From assembly GCF_013408925.1 (NCBI RefSeq), contig NZ_JACCAB010000001.1:1736001-1800000 (forward strand): 64,000 bases of DNA, read 5' to 3'. Shown one piece after another: positions 34,952 to 43,522 of the stretch (its first letter is position 1; every line of letters starts with the position of its first letter). The position numbers and the translations under genes are program-made. The notes under the pieces were generated by a model, which ran no database searches, was not told where the DNA came from, and worked only from the letters and a program-made list of their open reading frames with translations. This DNA comes from Pedococcus badiiscoriae (GTDB lineage Bacteria > Actinomycetota > Actinomycetes > Actinomycetales > Dermatophilaceae).

Positions 34952-37495
34952 ATGTTGCGCGCCAGCTGGAAGAGCCTCATGGGCCGCAAGCTGCGGCTGT
35001 TCATGAGTGGGTTCGCGATCATCCTCGGCGTCTCGTTCGTCTCCGGGTCGCTGATCTTCACCGACACCCTCGGAAAGGCGTTCAGCGGCATCGTCGACAC
35101 GGTCGGTGACGTCGTGGTCCGGCCTGCCAGTGTCAACGGCAACTTCGACAGTGCCCCCTCGTCGGCAACCCTGCCCGGGTCGATGGTGCGAAGCCTCGCG
35201 TCCGTGCCCGGCGTGGCCCGCGTCGACGGCAACGTCTCGGACCCGACCACCTTCGTCGTGTCCACCAAGGGCAAGCTCATCGGCGGCCAGGGTGCCCCGG
35301 GGCTGGGCCTGTCGTGGAACGACGCCCCGACCGCGTCGGGCGAGCCCCCGGCACACATCACGAGGGGGCGCTCGCCGCACCAGAAGGGCGAGGTCGTCCT
35401 CGACGCCGGCACCGCGGAGCGCGCCGGCTACCGGATCGGCGACGTGGTCACGCTGGCCACCAGCAGCCCCACGCCGATCGTCCGCGCCACCCTGGTGGGC
35501 CTCGCCGAGTTCAAGTCGGGGCTGGTGGGTGCGACCCTCACCTTCTTCGACACCAAGACCGCCCAGGGCCTCTACCTCGGTGGCAAGGACGAGTACACCG
35601 ACGCCTGGGTCACGGCCAAGGACGGCGTCAGCCAGAAGGACCTCGCCAAGGCCGTCCAGGCCAGGCTGCCCGCCGGCTACCAGGCCGTGACGGGCGAGGC
35701 CGTCGCCAAGGAGTCTCAGAACTCGATCAACAAGGCGCTGTCGTTCATCAACACCTTCCTGCTGGTCTTCGCGGGGATCGCGCTGTTCGTCGGGTCGTTC
35801 CTCATCATCAACACGTTCTCGATCCTGGTCGCCCAGCGCAGCCGCGAGCTCGCCCTGTTCCGCGCCCTGGGTGCCGCTCGAAGGCAGGTGACGCGGTCGG
35901 TGCTGTTCGAGGCCTTCGTCGTCGGTCTCGTGGGGTCGACGGTCGGGCTGGGCCTCGGCTTCGTCCTGGCCCTGGGGATCAAAGCGCTGTTCGCGCAGTT
36001 CGGGCTCGACCTCACGGGGTCGCCGCTCGTCTTCCAGTGGCCCACCGCGATGTGGTCGTATGCCGTGGGACTGCTCGTGACGATGGTCGCCGCCTACCTG
36101 CCTGCTCGCCGAGCAGGCAGGATGCCACCGGTCGCCGCGATGCGCGACGACGTGGCCCTGCCCGAGTCGGCCCTGCGCTGGCGCCTGCTGGTCGGTGGCG
36201 TGCTCATGGTCGGTGGGCTGGTGGCCGGCTACCTCGGGGCCTTCACCTCCGTCGACAACTCGGCGCTGTACGTCGGCGGCGGTGTGTTCGGGCTGCTGCT
36301 GGGGGTGGCGCTGACGAGTCCCGTCATCGGTCGTCCGGTCATCGCAGCCTGCGGCCTCGTCTACCGACGGCTGTTCGGGACGGTCGGGGTCATGGCCGAG
36401 CAGAACGCGATCCGCAACCCCCGCCGCACCGCCGCCACGGCGTCGGCCCTGATGATCGGCCTGACCCTGGTGTCGATGATGTCGGTCTTCGGCGCGTCGG
36501 CCAAGGCTAGCGTCGACAAGTCGATCGCCGACAACTTCGTGGCCGACTACGTCGTGTCCAACGCGATCGGCCAGCCGTTCTCGTCGTCGATCACGACGGA
36601 CGTGGCCAAGGTGCCGGGGGTCGAGGTGGCCACCCCGGTGCGCTACACCGTGTTCAGGAAGGGTGGCGACCGGCAGTTCGCCGCCGCGGTGGACCCGGCG
36701 ACGTTCGCCCGGGCGGTGCCGATCGAGGTGCTGCACGGCACGCTGTCCAGCCTCACCGGAAACACGATCATGCTGACGGACAAGTCCGCCAAGGCACTCG
36801 GCCTCGGCGTGGGCGACACGGTCAAGGCCTCGATCGCCGCCGGCAAGCCGGCCACCTACACCGTCGTCGCGATCTACCGGTCGATGGAGGCCATGGACAT
36901 CCCGGTGCTGACCTCGATCGCCACGGCCACCGCGAACGGGCGGCCGCAGCAGGACAGCCTGACGTTCGTCGTGCGTCAGCCCGGGGCCGACAAGAAGGCC
37001 ATCGAGGCGGGCATCGACAAGGTCATCGCCGACCTGCCCACGGTCACCCTCAAGGACCAGAACGCCTTCGCGGCGGAGCAACGCGCGCCGATCGACCAGC
37101 TGCTCTACCTGATCTACGCCCTGCTCGGCCTGGCTGTCGTCATCGCGGTCCTCGGCATCGTCAACACCCTTGCGCTGTCCGTGATCGAGCGGACCCGGGA
37201 GATCGGGCTGTTGCGGGCGGTCGGCCTCAGTCGACGGCAGCTGCGGACGATGCTGCGGCTCGAGTCGGTCGCCATCGCCCTGCTGGGAGCCGTCCTCGGG
37301 GTGGTCCTGGGGCTCGCCGCCGGCTGGGGCCTGCAGCGCTCCTTGGCCGACTCCGGGATCACCGTGCTCGCGATCCCCGTGCCACAGCTCGCGATCTTCG
37401 TGGTGCTGGCCGGGGTGGTGGGCGTGCTCGCCGCCCTGTGGCCCGGCCGGCGGGCCTCGCGGCTCGACGTGCTCAAGGCGATCACCACGGAGTAG
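34952..37495 (+). CDS. ABC transporter permease with two FtsX domains
   Basis: An 847-residue membrane protein of the large MacB/FtsX exporter class. It has an N-terminal helix (RLFMSGFAIILGVSFVSGSLIF), extracellular MacB-type domain (about 45-250), first FtsX unit with three helices (LSFINTFLLVFAGIALFVGSFLIINTFSILVAQRSRELALFRALGA), and a connecting helix pair. A second FtsX unit near the C-terminus (VNTLALSVIERTREIGLLRAVGLSRRQLRTMLR) ends with RRASRLDVLKAI. Such transporters move lipids, peptides or antimicrobials by mechanotransmission rather than channel transport. The cargo is unknown. Paired with the ATPase immediately upstream. Confidence 0.9.
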   Translation: MLRASWKSLMGRKLRLFMSGFAIILGVSFVSGSLIFTDTLGKAFSGIVDTVGDVVVRPASVNGNFDSAPSSATLPGSMVRSLASVPGVARVDGNVSDPTTFVVSTKGKLIGGQGAPGLGLSWNDAPTASGEPPAHITRGRSPHQKGEVVLDAGTAERAGYRIGDVVTLATSSPTPIVRATLVGLAEFKSGLVGATLTFFDTKTAQGLYLGGKDEYTDAWVTAKDGVSQKDLAKAVQARLPAGYQAVTGEAVAKESQNSINKALSFINTFLLVFAGIALFVGSFLIINTFSILVAQRSRELALFRALGAARRQVTRSVLFEAFVVGLVGSTVGLGLGFVLALGIKALFAQFGLDLTGSPLVFQWPTAMWSYAVGLLVTMVAAYLPARRAGRMPPVAAMRDDVALPESALRWRLLVGGVLMVGGLVAGYLGAFTSVDNSALYVGGGVFGLLLGVALTSPVIGRPVIAACGLVYRRLFGTVGVMAEQNAIRNPRRTAATASALMIGLTLVSMMSVFGASAKASVDKSIADNFVADYVVSNAIGQPFSSSITTDVAKVPGVEVATPVRYTVFRKGGDRQFAAAVDPATFARAVPIEVLHGTLSSLTGNTIMLTDKSAKALGLGVGDTVKASIAAGKPATYTVVAIYRSMEAMDIPVLTSIATATANGRPQQDSLTFVVRQPGADKKAIEAGIDKVIADLPTVTLKDQNAFAAEQRAPIDQLLYLIYALLGLAVVIAVLGIVNTLALSVIERTREIGLLRAVGLSRRQLRTMLRLESVAIALLGAVLGVVLGLAAGWGLQRSLADSGITVLAIPVPQLAIFVVLAGVVGVLAALWPGRRASRLDVLKAITTE

Positions 37496-37500
37496 CGTCG

Positions 37501-37791
37501 TCAGCTGAACATCCGCAGGGTCTGCGCCTCGGTCTCGGCGTAGTGCGCGCCGGCGGCCGCCAGCACGCCACCGATCGAGTCGAGGGAGGCACGCACCTGC
37601 TTCTGGGTGCCCTGCCACTCGGCGACGAGGATCTGGAACCGCGCGGAGGCGGTGCCGGTCCAGGCGCCCTGGAGTCCGTTGAGCCGGGCCATCATGGCCG
37701 TGACCTGGCCGTCGATCTCGCTGGAGATCCGGGCGATGTCACCGGAAGCCGCCTGGATCCGCCCGGTGTCCACCGTGAACTGTGCCGACAT
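37501..37791 (-). CDS. WXG100-family (EsxA-like) protein
   Basis: A 96-residue helical hairpin protein. The WXG turn is GLQGAWTGTASARFQ (about 39-53) between helices QAASGDIARISSEIDGQVTAMMARLN and QGTQKQVRASLDSIGGVLAAAGAHYAETEAQT. The C-terminal Y-x-x-x-E/D signal (YAETE) marks it as a likely substrate of a type VII secretion system. No ESX machinery gene and no partner WXG100 gene lies in the window. ATG at 37791 (MSAQF) fits the family start and follows AGGACAACC. It is convergent with the ABC permease, 5 bp apart, and divergent from the DUF4031 gene. Confidence 0.9.
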   Translation of the reverse strand: MSAQFTVDTGRIQAASGDIARISSEIDGQVTAMMARLNGLQGAWTGTASARFQILVAEWQGTQKQVRASLDSIGGVLAAAGAHYAETEAQTLRMFS

Positions 37792-37913
37792 GGTTGTCCT
37801 CCTGACCCGTGCGATGCCCCCATGGCATCCGCCTCCTGCGAGGCTAGGCACCTCGGCGACCTCGGCCCCCCGTTATCCACAGGGGCCGGCGCGGGGGCGG
37901 TAGCGTCAGCCGG

Positions 37914-38666
37914 GTGACGATCTGGATCGACCCGCCCGCGTGGCCCGCGCACGGCCGGCTGTGGTCCCACCTCGTCAGCGACACGTCGTACGAGGAGCTG
38001 CATGATTTCGCTGCAGCGCACGGGATTCCGCGCCGAGGCTTCGAGGGCGACCACTACGACGTGCCGCAGGAGCGGTATGCCGCGCTCGTCGCGGCCGGGG
38101 CCGCGCCCGTGGATGGGCGCGAGGTGGTGCGGATCCTGCAACGCAGCGGACTGCGGATCCAGAAGCGCAAGCACGAGCGCGTCGTCGAGGCGGTACCCGG
38201 GGCCCCCTGGTTGCCACCGGGTTCGCGGGCCGACGTGATCGCCTCGCGCCAGGACGAAGCGCCGGCCAACACGGTCGTGGTGCGCCTTGCCCTGGTGCGC
38301 GGCACGGAACTGCTCGTGGTCAAGCGGCCCGACGGGGGCTGGGACCTCCCGTCCCGAACGGTCGGGGACCAGCAGCCCGCCGAGGCAGTCGCTGCCGTGG
38401 CGCAGAGCCTGACCGTCTCGCCCAGGCCCACGCCCCTGTCGCCGACCTTGCTCGGCTACGTCCGCAACACCGTGCCTACCCCCGACCGGACCTATCCGTG
38501 GCCCGTCCCGAAGGCCTGCTTCGCCGTGTACGCGCAGCGGCTCGACGCCGCGGACGACGTGACCCATGGCACCTGGCTGCCGCTCGACGACGCGGGATCC
38601 CAGCTGTCGCAACGTCATTGGTGGCCGCTGATGGAGCACCTGCGTCACGGGGATCATCGGCGATGA
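37914..38666 (+). CDS. DUF4031 domain fused to a NUDIX-like domain
   Basis: A 250-residue fusion. Residues 1-85 are DUF4031 (MTIWIDPPAWPAHGRLWSHLVSDTSYEELHDFAAAHGIPRRGFEGDHYDVP), a short actinobacterial domain of unknown function. Residues 115-245 are NUDIX-like (VVRLALVRGTELLVVKRPDGGWDLPSRTVGDQQPAEAVAAVAQSLTV), but the box lacks the REXXEE glutamates (AAVAQSLT in place of REVREETG), so the hydrolase site is probably dead. The end, LSQRHWWPLMEHL, matches the end of the next gene's protein. GTG start. It overlaps the next gene by four bases. Confidence 0.8.
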   Translation: MTIWIDPPAWPAHGRLWSHLVSDTSYEELHDFAAAHGIPRRGFEGDHYDVPQERYAALVAAGAAPVDGREVVRILQRSGLRIQKRKHERVVEAVPGAPWLPPGSRADVIASRQDEAPANTVVVRLALVRGTELLVVKRPDGGWDLPSRTVGDQQPAEAVAAVAQSLTVSPRPTPLSPTLLGYVRNTVPTPDRTYPWPVPKACFAVYAQRLDAADDVTHGTWLPLDDAGSQLSQRHWWPLMEHLRHGDHRR

Positions 38667-39196
38667 GCAGGACCGTGCTCGCCCGGCTGCGGGACGTTCC
38701 CTTCGCCGACGGTTCCGCGGCCCACGTCGAGCTGGTGCGCTCCGACGAACCCGTGCCGGAGGCCGAGGTCTTCGCGGCGATGGTGGTGCTCCAGGACGCC
38801 GACGGCAGGTATGCCGTGGTGTTCAGTCCCCGACGCGACGAGTGGGGGCCACCCGGAGGTGCTCGCGAGCCCGGCGAGACGGTGGTCGAGTGCGTGCTGC
38901 GCGAGGTCCGCGAGGAGACCGGCCTCGTCCTGGCCGGCGAGGACCTCGCGCCCTGGGGGCAGGAGCGGTTCGAACCGCAGTCGGCGGGGCGCTGGCCGGC
39001 CGCCGGGGGCGCGATGCAGCTCTACCGGGCCCGTATCGGCGTGGCCGCACCGCAGCTCAGGGCCGCCGAGGACGACGCGGTCGATCCCCACTGGGTCAGC
39101 GTGGAGGAGTTCAGGAGCCTCTCCGGGGATCGCTTCTGGTGGCCCCTCATCGAGGAGGCGCCGCCGTCAGGGCCTCGAGCTCACGCGCCAGGTTGA
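38663..39196 (+). CDS. NUDIX hydrolase
   Basis: A 177-residue NUDIX protein with an intact box GGAREPGETVVECVLREVREETGLV (about 71-95), whose glutamates bind Mg for hydrolysis of a nucleoside diphosphate linked to another group. The substrate is unknown. The end FRSLSGDRFWWPLIEEA matches the end of the NUDIX-like half of the gene before it, suggesting a tandem duplication in which this copy kept activity. The start overlaps the upstream stop (ATGA); its last 50 bp overlap the 3' end of the convergent HD-domain gene. Confidence 0.87.
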   Translation: MSRTVLARLRDVPFADGSAAHVELVRSDEPVPEAEVFAAMVVLQDADGRYAVVFSPRRDEWGPPGGAREPGETVVECVLREVREETGLVLAGEDLAPWGQERFEPQSAGRWPAAGGAMQLYRARIGVAAPQLRAAEDDAVDPHWVSVEEFRSLSGDRFWWPLIEEAPPSGPRAHAPG

Positions 39197-39809
39197 GCCG
39201 GGCCGCGTCCTCCCAGCTCTCCCGGGCGAAGACCGTGGCGTAGATGGACTCGCGGTCCAGGAAGGGGCGCAGGATCGCCGCCCTGGCGGAGGCGAAGACG
39301 TCGTCGGGCACGGCGGCATACTCCTGACGCACCTGGGCGGTGTACTCCTCGTATCGTCCAGGCGGGGCGCTGAGGATCCAGAGGTCGGCGTCGTGGAACG
39401 CGGCGGACAGCCCCTCGTGGGCCAGCTCGTGGGTCTGCGTTGCGAGGACGAGGTCGCGGACGACCGCGACGTCCTCGTCGGCGAACCCGAGTGCCCCGAG
39501 GTCGCGGACGGCCAGCTCCGCGCTCTGGATCTCGTTGTCCCCGGGCGGCGTCGTGGGGTCGTACACGGCGTCGTGGAACCAGCCGGCGATGCGGCCCACC
39601 GCTGCCTCCCGGCCCGACAGGACGCGCGCGCTCTCCAGGTCCTCGAGCGCCCAGAACAGCTCCACGAGGTGGCGCGTGGTGTGGTACCTGCGGTGGGGCT
39701 CGCCGAGCCTGCGCATCAGGTCGGACCCGATCGCGAAGACGGCGTCCGAGTGCGCGCCGGGGGCGAGCTCGGCGACGTCGAGCTTCCACCACGTGATGAG
39801 GGCCGGCAC
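39147..39809 (-). CDS. HD-domain predicted metal-dependent phosphohydrolase
   Basis: A 220-residue protein of the HD superfamily. It has RRYHTTRHLVELFWALEDL (about 40-58) with first His ligands, GRIAGWFHDAVYDPTTPPGDNEIQSA with the HD pair, VLATQTHELAHEG and FHDADLWILSAPPGRYEEYTAQVRQEYA. This is the pattern of the predicted metal-dependent HD group related to (p)ppGpp-type hydrolases, with no substrate assigned. It overlaps the convergent NUDIX gene by 50 bp at the 3' ends. Confidence 0.82.
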   Translation of the reverse strand: MPALITWWKLDVAELAPGAHSDAVFAIGSDLMRRLGEPHRRYHTTRHLVELFWALEDLESARVLSGREAAVGRIAGWFHDAVYDPTTPPGDNEIQSAELAVRDLGALGFADEDVAVVRDLVLATQTHELAHEGLSAAFHDADLWILSAPPGRYEEYTAQVRQEYAAVPDDVFASARAAILRPFLDRESIYATVFARESWEDAARLNLARELEALTAAPPR

Positions 39810-39833
39810 GAGGGGGAGTCTGGCAGAGCCGCG

Positions 39834-41858
39834 CTAACCCCGTGCGGCGAGTTCGGCGGGCAGCGGCTGGGCGTGCACCACGGTGAGGGCCGAGACGGCC
39901 CGGGTGAGCACGACGTACAGCCGTCTCAGCCCGGTGCGCTGGTCGGGCTCGGCGGCGGCGATGGCGGCAGGCTCGACGACCACGACCCGGTCGAACTCGA
40001 GGCCCTTGGCGACGGTGGCCGGCACGACGTCGACCTGGTGGTCGATGTCCCCGTGGTCCTGGCCGAGCACTCCGTGCTCGATCTCGTTGCGGCGCAAGGT
40101 CTTCGACACCTCTGTCACCAGGTCGTCGGGGGCGATGATGCCGATCGAGCCCGGCTGGAGGAGCTCGCCGGCCACGACGTCAGCAGTGCGCGTCAGCAGG
40201 TCGCCGGCCCCGACGGCGAGGAGGTCGAGTCGTCCGCGGTTGTCGCGGACCGACACGGGCGCACCGAGGCCCGGTGCCATGTGGGGCAGGAGCTGGGCGG
40301 CGTACTCGATGACGCTCGCGGGCACGCGGAAGCCGCGGTCGAGGACCTCGACGTGGCTGCCCGGCTTGCCCAGGTGGTGAAGAGAGGACTCCCAGGAGTC
40401 GGTGGCCCAGGGTGTGGTGCCCTGCGCGATGTCGCCCAGCACCGTCGCCGCGCCCGTCGAGCAGCGTCGGCCGACCGCGCGCAGCTGCATCGGGGACAGG
40501 TCCTGCGCCTCGTCGAGGACGACGTGCCCGAGCGAGGGGGTGCGGCTGATGTGGTCGCCGAGCTCGTCGAGCAGGACGGTGTCGGCACGCGACCAGCGGA
40601 CCGTCCCCTTCGAGCGCGCGGGGCTGTCCCACAGCAGGATCCGGCGCTCGTCCTCGGTGAGGATGTCCCGTGAGTGCTGGGCCAGGACGTCGGGGTCGGA
40701 CAGCAGCGAGAACAGGACGGCCTTGGCGTCGAGCGCCGGCCACAGGGCCGAGACGTACTTCTTCATGACGGCGCTGCGAGCGACCTGGTCCTGCACGCGG
40801 TCGTCGGGCGAGTCGCCGGCGCCCTCCATCTGCAGCAGGACCGCGTGCGCGAGCCGTTGCGGCAGCATCTGGCGCGCCGCGTCGTAGCGCACGCCCCTGG
40901 CCTTGAGCTCGTCCAAGATCTCGTTGACCTCGTATGCCGGGACCCGCCACTTGCGGACGCCGCGGGGCACGACGAGGGGCTCGGTCGCCCGCTGCACGGC
41001 CGACCACACGGCATACCGGAGCACCTCGGCGAGGCGGGCATCGCCTTTGAGGACAGCGGTTTCGGTGCTGTCGAGGCCGCGGACGGGGACCGAGGCGACG
41101 AGCTCCTCGATCGTGGTGTGACCGACAGCCACCTCGCCGAGGGCGGGCAGCACGGCGCCGATGTGCTCGAGGAAGGCGCGGTTGGGGCCGATCACGAGGA
41201 CACCGGAGCGAGCCAGCCGGTCGCGGAAGGCGTAGAGCAACCAGGCCGCGCGGTGCAGGCCGACGGCGGTCTTGCCGGTGCCCGGCGCCCCCTGCACGCA
41301 GATCGTCTGGTCCGCCCCGGCCCGGACGATCTCGTCCTGTTCGGGCTGGATGGTGGCGACGATGTCGCGCATCGGCCCGACACGGGGCCGCTCGATCTCC
41401 TCGGCCAGGATCTGGCTGCGGACCTCGTGCTCCGCGCGGTCCTGGAGGTGCTCGTCCTCGTACGCCGTGATGGCACCGTGGTCCAGCCCGAACCGCCGCC
41501 GGAGCACCACGCCCATCGGCTCGGCGTGCGACGCACGGTAGAAGGCCGTCGACATCCCTGCGCGCCAGTCGATGACCAGCGGGTCGCCCGCCGAGTCCGC
41601 CACGTGGCGACGTCCGATGTACCAGCGCTCGTCGCTGTCGGTGTCGATCCGGCCGAAGAACAGCGTCGTGGACGGGTCGTCCTGGAGCGAGGCAGCTCGC
41701 AGGTGCAGGGTGCGGGCGAGGTGCTCGGCGGAGATGGGGTCGTGCGCCTGGACCTTCAGCGACAGGGTCTGCTCGCGCATCCTGGCCAGGGCCTCGCGAG
41801 CGGCGGCCAGGTAGTCCTGCTCACGCGTGAGCTCGGGGGCGGGAGCGGGGGCAGACAC
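39834..41858 (-). CDS. HelD-like superfamily I helicase (RNA polymerase recycling)
   Basis: A 674-residue UvrD-like ATPase. The N-terminal coiled-coil (LTREQDYLAAAREALARMREQTLSLKV) and the YIGRRHVADSAGDPLVIDWRAGMSTAFYRAS block are typical of HelD. Walker A is VQGAPGTGKTAVGLHRAAWLLY, Walker B VVLDEAQDLSPMQ, with GDIAQGTTPWATDSWES, LDRGFRVPASV and late RRLYVVLTRAVSALTVVH. HelD removes stalled RNA polymerase from DNA and in actinobacteria can affect rifampicin tolerance. GTG at 41858 is preferred because AAGGTGG lies 6 nt upstream; a GTG at 41876 adds six residues. Confidence 0.87.
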   Translation of the reverse strand: MSAPAPAPELTREQDYLAAAREALARMREQTLSLKVQAHDPISAEHLARTLHLRAASLQDDPSTTLFFGRIDTDSDERWYIGRRHVADSAGDPLVIDWRAGMSTAFYRASHAEPMGVVLRRRFGLDHGAITAYEDEHLQDRAEHEVRSQILAEEIERPRVGPMRDIVATIQPEQDEIVRAGADQTICVQGAPGTGKTAVGLHRAAWLLYAFRDRLARSGVLVIGPNRAFLEHIGAVLPALGEVAVGHTTIEELVASVPVRGLDSTETAVLKGDARLAEVLRYAVWSAVQRATEPLVVPRGVRKWRVPAYEVNEILDELKARGVRYDAARQMLPQRLAHAVLLQMEGAGDSPDDRVQDQVARSAVMKKYVSALWPALDAKAVLFSLLSDPDVLAQHSRDILTEDERRILLWDSPARSKGTVRWSRADTVLLDELGDHISRTPSLGHVVLDEAQDLSPMQLRAVGRRCSTGAATVLGDIAQGTTPWATDSWESSLHHLGKPGSHVEVLDRGFRVPASVIEYAAQLLPHMAPGLGAPVSVRDNRGRLDLLAVGAGDLLTRTADVVAGELLQPGSIGIIAPDDLVTEVSKTLRRNEIEHGVLGQDHGDIDHQVDVVPATVAKGLEFDRVVVVEPAAIAAAEPDQRTGLRRLYVVLTRAVSALTVVHAQPLPAELAARG

Positions 41859-41903
41859 AAGGGTCCACCTTGCCACCGAGCGACCCGCACGTCGAACGGG
41901 TTT

Positions 41904-41978
41904 CGTCGCCGGTCGGGCAGCTGGCGTGCCCGACCGGCGACGGTGGTGCTCCGGTGTCCTCCCGGGAGGACACCGGAG
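41904..41978 (-). terminator. Two strong consecutive hairpins after pepD
   Basis: The first after the pepD stop is a perfect 30-nt palindrome at 41949-41978 (arms CTCCGGTGTCCTCCC/GGGAGGACACCGGAG, no loop). The next is a 16-bp perfect stem CGTCGCCGGTCGGGCA/TGCCCGACCGGCGACG at 41904-41942 with a 7-nt loop. Neither is followed by a U-run. They separate pepD from helD. Confidence 0.8.
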
Positions 41979-41983
41979 GCGTC

Positions 41984-43471
41984 CTAGGAGCTTGCCCTGG
42001 CCACCAGGGTGGCCGTGAGGTTGAGCTGCTTTCCGTTGCGCAGCACCGTGAGGGTGACCTTGTCGCCGACCGCGCGCTCGCGGATGTTGGCCACGAGCGA
42101 GAGGGCCGAGTCCACCCGCGTGGAGTCGACGGCGATGACCACGTCGCCCTTGCGCAGGCCGGCGTCCGCAGCAGGGGTGTTGGCGGAGATCTGGGTGATC
42201 TGCGCGCCGGCGCGCTGGCTGCTGCCGTCGGAGGCCGTGGCGTCACCGAGGCTGACCCCCAGGAAGGCGTGCTTGGCCTTGCCCGAGCTGATCAGCTGCG
42301 AGGCGATGCTCTTGGCCTCGTTCGCCGGGATGGCGAACCCGATGCCGATGCTGCCGCTCTGGCCGCCGCCCGACGAGCCGAGGCTGGCGATGGCGGAGTT
42401 GATGCCGATCAGCTGCCCCGCCGCGTTGACGAGCGCGCCACCGGAGTTGCCCGGGTTGATGGCCGCGGAGGTCTGGATCGCGTTGGTCACGACGGTGTTG
42501 CCGTCGCTGCCGGTCTGCGGCTGCTGGCCGAACGGGTCCTGCTGCTGCTGGCTCTCAGCGGCAGAGGTCGTCACGGGGCGGTTCAGTGCGCTCACGATCC
42601 CGGTGGTGACGGTCCCGGCGAGGCCCAGGGGGTTGCCGATCGCCATGACCGGGTCGCCGACCTTGAGGTCGGCGGAGTTGCCGATCGCGATGGGCTTGAG
42701 GTCGGCGGGCGCGGCGCTCAGGGTGATGACCGCGAGGTCCGTGCTCGGGTCGGTGCCGGCGATGGTCGCCTTGTAGGTGCGGCCGTCGTTGAGGGTCGCG
42801 GTGATGCTGGTGCCCGGACCGGCGCCGCTGACGACGTGGTTGTTGGTGAGGATGTGGCCCTTGGCGTCGATGATGACGCCGGATCCCTGCGCCTCGCCCT
42901 GGGCGGACTTGACCGTGATCGCCACGACGCTCGGCGCGACGGCGGCGGCCGTGGCCGTCCAGTTCGGGTTCGTGGCGTCTGCCTGGACGACGGGTCCGGC
43001 ATTTGCGCCACGGCCCAGCGTCGACGTGCTCGCAACGGAGGTGGGCTGCGAACCGTCGGCCACCTGGACCGCGGCGTAGGTGCCGCCGCTCGCGAGGAGG
43101 GCGGCGAGCGCCGCGACGGCGGTGAGCTCCGTCAGTCGACGTCGTTTGCCCGGCTGGGCAGGCTCTGCCCCGTCCCGAGTGGGAAAGGATGGGGGCGGCC
43201 CAGCCGGAGGCTGTGACAGCGGCGGGTATGCCGGGTGGGCATCCGCCGCGGGCAGTGTTGGATCTCCTGCTACGCCCGGACGTGTTGGATCTCCTGCTAC
43301 GCCCGGACGTCCGAACGCCGCGTCGTCGCGCGCGGGCTCGTAGGTCCTGCCGGCGGGCGGGGTGATCTCCTGCGTCTGGCCGAACCAGACCGGGGCAGTC
43401 GGCTCGCCCTGCGGCGGCACAGCGCCGTCACCGGGGGTCTCCGGTCGGGTGTCCGGGTGGATCTGGGTCAT
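41984..43471 (-). CDS. HtrA/PepD-type membrane-anchored serine protease with PDZ domain
   Basis: A 495-residue envelope quality-control protease. The cytoplasmic N-tail (1-108) is Pro/Gly-rich with a duplicated RPGVAGDPT unit, followed by a basic KRRR and one membrane helix (LTELTAVAALAALLASGGTYAAV). The trypsin-like domain has the catalytic His in ILTNNHVVSG, Asp in TDPSTDLAVI and Ser in INPGNSGGALVN. A Gln-rich insertion (SQQQQDPFGQQPQ) lies in the LA-loop region. The C-terminal PDZ is at about 395-490 (AGLRKGDVVIAVDSTRVDSALSLVANIRE). It lies 51 bp downstream of the histidine kinase, as pepD follows mprAB in mycobacteria. Confidence 0.9.
   Translation of the reverse strand: MTQIHPDTRPETPGDGAVPPQGEPTAPVWFGQTQEITPPAGRTYEPARDDAAFGRPGVAGDPTRPGVAGDPTLPAADAHPAYPPLSQPPAGPPPSFPTRDGAEPAQPGKRRRLTELTAVAALAALLASGGTYAAVQVADGSQPTSVASTSTLGRGANAGPVVQADATNPNWTATAAAVAPSVVAITVKSAQGEAQGSGVIIDAKGHILTNNHVVSGAGPGTSITATLNDGRTYKATIAGTDPSTDLAVITLSAAPADLKPIAIGNSADLKVGDPVMAIGNPLGLAGTVTTGIVSALNRPVTTSAAESQQQQDPFGQQPQTGSDGNTVVTNAIQTSAAINPGNSGGALVNAAGQLIGINSAIASLGSSGGGQSGSIGIGFAIPANEAKSIASQLISSGKAKHAFLGVSLGDATASDGSSQRAGAQITQISANTPAADAGLRKGDVVIAVDSTRVDSALSLVANIRERAVGDKVTLTVLRNGKQLNLTATLVARASS
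43255..43308 (-). repeat. 27-bp tandem duplication in the pepD N-terminal region
   Basis: Two identical adjacent 27-bp units (43255-43281 and 43282-43308) encode the repeated RPGVAGDPT peptide in the disordered cytoplasmic tail of the protease. In frame, so tolerated. Confidence 0.9.
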
Positions 43472-43522
43472 GGCGTTCGCGCTCCTTGTGTGGCTTGGTG
43501 ACCTCAGTCAACCTGCCCAACG

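Noticed and set aside
43255..43308. Frameshift or assembly artefact in the pepD N-terminus
   Set aside because: The duplicated 27 bp is a multiple of three, the frame stays open and the repeat lies in a disordered tail, so it is a plausible natural duplication.
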